Assembly: GCA_030620925.1 (NCBI GenBank)
Contig: JAUXIQ010000047.1
Coordinates: forward strand, 1 to 9,616
Reading direction: 5' to 3'
DNA length: 9,616 bases
DNA from: JAUXIQ01 sp030620925 [NCBI: Nitrospinota bacterium]
GTDB taxonomy: Bacteria; JAUXIQ01
Part shown: positions 6,570-9,616 of the stretch, piece by piece
Numbering within the stretch: position 1 is the stretch's first letter
Layout: each line of letters opens with the position of its first letter
Program-made: the position numbers and the translations under genes
Notes under the pieces: generated by a model
What the model saw: only the letters and a program-made list of their open reading frames with translations
What the model was told of the DNA's origin: nothing
The model's database searches: none

Positions 6570-6635
6570 CTACTTAGTGCCTAAACAACCGCAGTCACAG
6601 GATTTTTTCTTAGCTTTCTTCTTCTTTTCAGCCAT
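6570..6635 (-). CDS. 21-residue Lys-rich peptide with a CDCGC motif
   Basis: This is a very short gene. The ATG at 6635 is preceded by AAAGGGGGTGATC, an almost perfect complement of the 16S rRNA 3' end, with normal spacing, and it ends in TAG. The peptide starts MAEKKKKAKKKS (1-12, nine-lysine-type basic stretch) and continues C13-D-C-G-C17 followed by LGTK. A basic tail plus three closely spaced cysteines suggests a metal-binding peptide, possibly nucleic-acid-associated, but that is inference. It lies downstream of arsR on the same strand, with a copy of the arsR operator in between at 6709-6738, so it probably has its own ArsR-controlled promoter. No named family is recognised. Confidence 0.65.
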   Translation of the reverse strand: MAEKKKKAKKKSCDCGCLGTK

Positions 6636-6708
6636 ACTCGATCACCCCCTTTCCTGGGTTGATGGTTTTTGCTACCGTCATGCCGGGCGGACCAATCGCC
6701 AGAACATT

Positions 6709-6743
6709 TAAGTATATTAGTAAGTCCTTATATATACGGGCAA
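6709..6743 (-). promoter_or_regulatory. Second ArsR-type operator and promoter before the 21-residue peptide gene
   Basis: TAAGTATATTAG (6709-6720) is identical to the left arm of the arsR operator and is followed after 6 nt by a degenerate right arm, CTTATATA (6727-6734; 7 of 8 match). On the minus strand TTGCCC (6738-6743) and TAATAT (6714-6719) give an 18-nt-spaced promoter overlapped by the operator. Confidence 0.6.
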
Positions 6744-6749
6744 AAAAAA

Positions 6750-7109
6750 CTACTCCGCTTCGGCTATTTTCTTTTCCACCTCTTCGAGCTCTCTTTTAAG
6801 CGCTTCACGATACCTCTGCAGCGAAGGCAGGCTGCCTTCACAACCACAGGTGCAGATCTGTTCCATTTTGTCCCGGCATTTAACGAGCGCCTCTTCGTTG
6901 ATACTGTAGTGAACCCAGTAGCCATCCCTCTTATTCCTCACTATGTCCGCGCTCTTTAATATCCTCAACTGCTGAGACACGGCGGACTGGCTGACGCCAA
7001 GCTCTTCGGCCAGGGCGTTTACAGTCATGGGGCCCTTCTTCAGCAGCTCAACAATGTTAATCCTGGTGTCCACTGAGAGCACTTTGAATAGTTCAGCAAT
7101 TTCGTTCAT
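6750..7109 (-). CDS. ArsR/SmtB-family winged-helix repressor with C-terminal CTCGC motif and coiled coil
   Basis: ArsR-type repressors leave DNA on binding metals, metalloids or oxidants. The 119-residue protein has the family fold: ELFKVLSVDTRINIVELL (6-23), helix-turn-helix around MTVNALAEELGVSQSAVSQQLRIL (28-51, the SQSAVSQQL recognition helix) and wing IVRNKRDGYWVHYSI (56-70). An atypical tail follows: C78, then C86-T-C-G-C90, then a charged coiled-coil helix (97-118). The usual ELCVCD metal site in alpha3 is absent, so CTCGC may be the sensor. The start is ATG at 7109, with AAGGAG upstream. A palindromic operator overlaps its promoter, indicating autoregulation. A T8 run directly follows the stop. 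The inducer is not known. Confidence 0.93.
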   Translation of the reverse strand: MNEIAELFKVLSVDTRINIVELLKKGPMTVNALAEELGVSQSAVSQQLRILKSADIVRNKRDGYWVHYSINEEALVKCRDKMEQICTCGCEGSLPSLQRYREALKRELEEVEKKIAEAE

Positions 7110-7121
7110 CTATTGTCTCCT

Positions 7122-7169
7122 TAAGTATATTAGTTATTACTAATATGCTTAATCGTATCTAAAAGTCAA
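7122..7169 (-). promoter_or_regulatory. arsR promoter with overlapping palindromic operator
   Basis: TAAGTATATTAG (7122-7133) and CTAATATGCTTA (7140-7151) are 12-bp inverted arms with one mismatch around a 6-nt spacer, the shape expected of ArsR operators. On the minus strand, -35 TTGACT (7164-7169) and -10 TATTAG (7140-7145) are 18 nt apart, with the -10 inside the operator. Confidence 0.75.
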
Positions 7170-7272
7170 GTGCTTTTTTAAGATCAAGGGAAAATAATTG
7201 GTAATAACTAATGCTTTGGTACTGTTTTGACTGATAATTTAGCTATTTAGATGAGCAAACACAAAAATTTAG

Positions 7273-7299
7273 GGGGAGCGCTCCCCGCGGAAGACGGGG
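7273..7299. repeat. GC palindrome and overlapping hairpin
   Basis: GGGGAGCGCTCCCC (7273-7286) is a perfect 14-bp palindrome. Its CCCCG then pairs with CGGGG (7295-7299) in an alternative hairpin. It marks the left edge of the repeat-like mosaic. No coding potential is seen. Confidence 0.6.
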
Positions 7300-7364
7300 T
7301 CAAAGGTGAGGGGAAATTTGTTGCTGGCAGAATCGCGGCAAGATGCCGCTCTTACGATGGTGGG

Positions 7365-7565
7365 TAGTCCCGCTTGCCGCGGGCCCTTCGCTCCGCTCGA
7401 GGGCAAGACTCAGAATGACACGATGCGGAGTGGCAGGTTCACGGCACGCCGTGCTCGAGTTCCTCTCCCTTGACGGGAAGGGATTGGGGAGGGTGATACT
7501 ATTAAATTCACCCCCACCCTATCCCTCCCCTGGTCCCGCTAACCGCGGGACTCAGAATGACAGAG
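7365..7565. repeat. Intergenic repeat mosaic with duplicated unit and hairpins
   Basis: A unit GTCCCGCT-NN-CCGCGGG appears twice (from about 7366 and 7534). Each copy leads to GACTCAGAATGACA (7407-7420 and 7549-7562), but the first is interrupted by a hairpin insert (GCCCTTCG against CGAGGGC). In the second copy GTCCCGC/GCGGGAC forms a perfect 7-bp stem. Between them, GGGATTGGGGAGGGTG and CACCCCCACCCTATCCC (about 7479-7526) form a long imperfect inverted repeat. Such elements recur between genes in many anaerobe genomes; the 106-residue reading frame across it has no protein-like character. Confidence 0.65.
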
Positions 7566-7765
7566 AGAGCGCTTTTGCCATAGCCAAAAACAGAAAGAGA
7601 ATATCCTGCACATACTCCACGCAAATGACAAGTCATGTCGCAAACATTAAAAAAAATGACTGAGTATCTGAAACACGTTTCCAAAGAGAGTAAACTTCGC
7701 CCCGTCAAACAGCCCGCGCGGTATGGAGCACCTTCCGGGCGCGACTAGATGTTGTAGCAGAGGCA
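7566..7765. other. Intergenic stretch, nothing recognised
   Basis: No gene, RNA or clear regulatory site was found on either strand here. Confidence 0.5.
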
Positions 7766-8040
7766 TTAGTCCCCTATAAATCTGGTGGAAATTCCGGGTT
7801 ATCCACGATTTGAAAATATAAAATGCAATTATTCAGATTAAAATAGTCGTAACCTGTGGAAAATAATTAAACCAACTTAAATATTTATCGCATCTACCCA
7901 CGCAAGGGGACTAAAAAGGGATAAACTATTGATAATATGGATATTTAATGGTTGCCTAATTTTTGTGCAATCCGTTACAAATCCTTTTATTTTTGCCATA
8001 AATAGGGGTTTCCCCCAGCGTTTTCCACAACTTTTCCACC
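7766..8040. other. AT-rich intergenic region with DnaA-box-like nonamers
   Basis: TTATCCACG (7799-7807), TGTGGAAAA (7855-7863, reverse of TTTTCCACA), TTTTCCACA (8021-8029) and TTTTCCACC (8032-8040) each resemble the DnaA box TTATCCACA. Between them is strongly AT-rich DNA. A perfect 10-bp inverted repeat, TTAGTCCCCT/AGGGGACTAA (7766-7775 and 7905-7914), spans two of the boxes. No dnaA or dnaN is in the window, so an origin is only a possibility. Confidence 0.35.
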
Positions 8041-8110
8041 ATTTTTGTTAATAAAGTATTACAACTTTAGCAAGGCTCAATAAATTTAGGGTGTTACGGC
8101 AATTTTACTA

Positions 8111-8159
8111 TTGACAGTTCGACCATTGTATGCAATATTAGTTGTATAATACAATATTA
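8111..8159 (+). promoter_or_regulatory. marR promoter and candidate MarR operator
   Basis: A -35 TTGACA (8111-8116) is followed 18 nt later by ATATTA (8135-8140). A consensus TATAAT (8145-8150) lies too far (28 nt) to pair with it. TTGTAT-A-ATACAA (8142-8154) is a perfect 13-bp palindrome, TTGTAT also occurs at 8126-8131, and CAATATTA occurs at 8133-8140 and 8152-8159. The cluster just before the ribosome binding site suggests autoregulation. Confidence 0.6.
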
Positions 8160-8175
8160 ATGGAGGCAATCACAC

Positions 8176-8688
8176 ATGCAAGAGAAAAACGAAGGACAAT
8201 TCATCAGTGACCTTCAGGAGCTTACCGACGATGTCATCCGGGTTTTCCAACTCATGGATCGGGAGGAAAAGAGCCGTTTCGGCGTCACAATGACCCAGAG
8301 CTACGCCCTGCAGAGCATCTACTGCTGCGAAAAGCTTACCATGAATCAGCTCAGCGAGCGGATGGGTCTGGCCACAAGCACCATGACCCGCATAGTGGAC
8401 AACCTAGTTCGCGACGGCTACATCGGAAGGATCAGAGACGATACGGACAGGCGGCTGGTATATGTAACGCTTACCGAAGATGGGCTCAAGCTTGCCGAAC
8501 AGTTGCGTGCCTGCACCACGGAATGTTTTAATAACATTGCGAAAAATATTCCCTCGGGAAACAGGACGACCGTGGTAAACGGCATCAGGGCTTTCCTGGA
8601 GGCCCTGAAATGCGCCTATGCCGAATCATGTGAAGATGTATCCACCGACAAGAAAGTTGAGGAGAAGGTCGGCCAGTCTTCATCCTAG
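8176..8688 (+). CDS. MarR-family winged-helix transcriptional regulator
   Basis: MarR proteins are dimeric regulators that usually repress stress, efflux or catabolic genes and leave DNA on binding phenolics or on thiol oxidation. The 170-residue product has helix-turn-helix LTMNQLSERMGLATSTMTRIVDNLVRDGYI (54-83) and the wing RDDTDRRLVYVTLTEDG (87-103) with the diagnostic D-x-x-D-R-R. It carries six cysteines, including adjacent Cys50-Cys51 before the helix-turn-helix and Cys113, 117, 146 and 152 in the C-terminal helices, so redox sensing is conceivable. The ATG at 8176 follows GGAGG by 9 nt. Its 3' end overlaps the convergent yqeY-like gene by 9 nt. Its targets are not evident; no adjacent efflux gene is seen. 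Confidence 0.93.
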   Translation: MQEKNEGQFISDLQELTDDVIRVFQLMDREEKSRFGVTMTQSYALQSIYCCEKLTMNQLSERMGLATSTMTRIVDNLVRDGYIGRIRDDTDRRLVYVTLTEDGLKLAEQLRACTTECFNNIAKNIPSGNRTTVVNGIRAFLEALKCAYAESCEDVSTDKKVEEKVGQSSS

Positions 8689-9129
8689 AAGGCGCTTGAC
8701 CGTCTCGTTGACCATCTTGCCGTCAGCCTTACCTTTAACCTCTGCCATAACCGTTCTCATGACATCGCCGAATTTCGGCTCCGCGCCCCCTTCAGACAGT
8801 TCTTCCATTTTCTTCTTGACCAGTTCCTCAACTTCCTCCCCGGATAGCTGTTTGGGCAGGAACTTCTGCACCACTTCTATCTCTTCAAGCAATGATGATG
8901 TATCACGCCCGGCGGATTCCATCCCTTCCAGGGCTTCATGAAGCCGCTTGCGGTAGGATGCAATGATGGGGACAACCTCGTCTTCCTCCAGCTCGCCCTC
9001 GCGGTGCTTTTCCTTTTCCTTCATCTGGATGGCGCTGAGCATCATGCGCACCGCGTTCAGCCCCACCTGATTCTTCTCCTTCATATAGGTTTTCATGGCC
9101 TCCCTCAGCCGCTCTTTGGTCTCGCTCAA
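8680..9129 (-). CDS. yqeY: GatB/YqeY domain protein
   Basis: YqeY proteins resemble the C-terminal tRNA-binding domain of GatB; their role is thought to involve tRNA or translation but is not established. The 149-residue length is typical. Family features seen: MSETKERLREAMKTYMKEK at the start, LNAVRMMLSAIQMKEKEK (24-41), a block of charged helices with VVPIIASYRKRLHEA, then FLPKQLSGEEVEELV and the C-terminal FGDVMRTVMAEVKGKADGKMV. The TTG start at 9129 follows GGAG by 9 nt and gives the usual N-terminus. Its stop codon overlaps the end of the marR gene on the other strand, so the two transcripts converge with no terminator between. Confidence 0.93.
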   Translation of the reverse strand: MSETKERLREAMKTYMKEKNQVGLNAVRMMLSAIQMKEKEKHREGELEEDEVVPIIASYRKRLHEALEGMESAGRDTSSLLEEIEVVQKFLPKQLSGEEVEELVKKKMEELSEGGAEPKFGDVMRTVMAEVKGKADGKMVNETVKRLLG

Positions 9130-9165
9130 CTCTTCACACTCCTTTCTTATGCAAAATACCTGCAG

Positions 9166-9184
9166 AGCCCGGTTAGCCCGGGTT
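9166..9184. repeat. Short GC hairpin upstream of yqeY
   Basis: AGCCCGG and CCGGGTT form a 7-bp stem (one G-T pair) around TTAGC. No T run follows on either strand. Apart from this and the promoter at 9289, nothing else is recognised in 9130-9375. Confidence 0.4.
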
Positions 9185-9288
9185 ATGAAAACAGGGGCCG
9201 AACCGTCATACCCTCCCCCGCATAACCCTCAACCTTATAATATTAACACCTGCAACTCCGCCTCCGCAAGGCAGCAGGGGCCTAATCC

Positions 9289-9317
9289 TTGACTAATGTC
9301 GCCGGCGCGGATACAAT
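9289..9317 (+). promoter_or_regulatory. Near-consensus sigma70 promoter for the DUF6485-like gene
   Basis: TTGACT (9289-9294) and TACAAT (9312-9317) are separated by exactly 17 nt, each one base from consensus. The predicted start near 9325 leaves a 50-nt leader before the ATG at 9376. Confidence 0.75.
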
Positions 9318-9375
9318 CTGTCAAAATGCGAAGTCCGGTTAAATCATATACCAACTTTGAATCAGGGAGGACGAA

Positions 9376-9594
9376 ATGTCACCTGCCCAAGGCCCCGCCG
9401 ACGAATGCCCGAGACTCGAAGAGAATCTCAGCTCATGCAGCTGCACGTATACCTCCTGCCCCAGGAGGGGGCAATGCTGCCTGTGTGTGGTCCATCACCG
9501 GGAGCAGAACCAGTTGCCCGGCTGTTTCTTCCCGCCGGAAATTGAAAAAACCTACGACCGCTCCTACGAGCGGTTCGCTCAACTATACAGCTAA
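9376..9594 (+). CDS. Small Cys-rich protein, DUF6485-like
   Basis: The 72-residue protein starts at ATG after GGGAGG with 5-nt spacing. Its core pattern is C11, then SSCSCTYTSCPRRGQCCLCVVHH (19-41), PGCFFP, and ends with KTYDRSYERFAQLYS. This matches a family of short anaerobe proteins with a C-x-C-T-Y-x-x-C-x-R-x-G-x-C-C-x-C core and a Y-D-R-S tail that I associate with DUF6485, of unknown role. Eight or so clustered cysteines suggest metal or Fe-S binding. It has its own strong promoter. A possible next start (GTG at 9612 after ACGGAG) lies at the window edge but cannot be judged. Confidence 0.85.
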   Translation: MSPAQGPADECPRLEENLSSCSCTYTSCPRRGQCCLCVVHHREQNQLPGCFFPPEIEKTYDRSYERFAQLYS

Positions 9595-9616
9595 AAAGAA
9601 CGGAGAAACCAGTGAG

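Noticed and set aside
7266-7565. CRISPR array
   Set aside because: Only two copies of a unit, of unequal length, with no regular spacers.
7343-7663. 106-residue plus-strand reading frame
   Set aside because: It runs through the hairpin-rich repeat mosaic, has no good ribosome binding site, and its composition follows the repeats.
8145-8150. Consensus TATAAT as the marR -10
   Set aside because: The TTGACA is 28 nt away and no other -35 sits at 16-18 nt; it more likely forms part of the operator palindrome.
9612-9616. Start of a further gene (GTG after ACGGAG)
   Set aside because: Only one codon is inside the window, so it cannot be supported.

Overview
The window comes from a bacterium with roughly 50-55 % GC, strong Shine-Dalgarno sequences, and TTG and GTG starts alongside ATG. 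The gene content (UbiD/UbiX, a flavin-dependent nitronate monooxygenase/FabK-like enzyme, a flavin-reductase-like protein, cysteine-rich DUF5320- and DUF6485-type small proteins, an acyl-CoA dehydrogenase remnant) and the intergenic repeats fit an anaerobe of the Dehalococcoidia/Chloroflexota or Desulfobacterota/Firmicutes kind. No taxonomic marker is present, so the lineage is a guess.

Layout. Positions 1-1626 (minus): ubiD followed 35 nt later by a ubiX-like flavin prenyltransferase cut by the window edge; a hairpin and a sigma70-like promoter lie upstream. Positions 1815-2923 (minus): a TauE/SafE permease followed by a single-domain rhodanese. Read straight through, the rhodanese has UGA at both cysteines of its C-x-C-P active-site loop (U-T-U-P) and a normal family C-terminus after them. 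This is best explained as a double-selenocysteine rhodanese and is the most notable item in the window. Positions 3095-4723 (plus): nitronate monooxygenase/FabK-like TIM-barrel protein, then an FMN-binding split-barrel protein. Positions 5011-5967 (plus): an SDR sugar-nucleotide dehydratase/reductase of the GDP-mannose dehydratase/RMD type.

Positions 6030-7212 (mostly minus): an ArsR-type repressor, a 21-residue peptide gene and a DUF5320-like Cys-rich coiled-coil protein. All three products carry a C-x-C-G-C motif. Two near-identical palindromic operators lie before arsR and before the peptide gene. An internally deleted acyl-CoA dehydrogenase pseudogene sits between the peptide gene and the DUF5320 gene.

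Positions 7213-8175 hold no gene. The first half is a hairpin-rich GC repeat mosaic. The second half is AT-rich with four DnaA-box-like nonamers (a weak origin candidate) and ends in the promoter/operator of a marR gene. Positions 8176-9129: marR (plus) convergent with, and overlapping by 9 nt, a yqeY-like gene (minus). Positions 9289-9594: a near-consensus promoter and a DUF6485-like Cys-rich protein.

UbiX makes the prenylated FMN that UbiD needs. The permease and rhodanese look like a sulfur (or selenium) handling pair. ArsR, the peptide and the DUF5320 protein look like a small metal- or thiol-responsive regulon.
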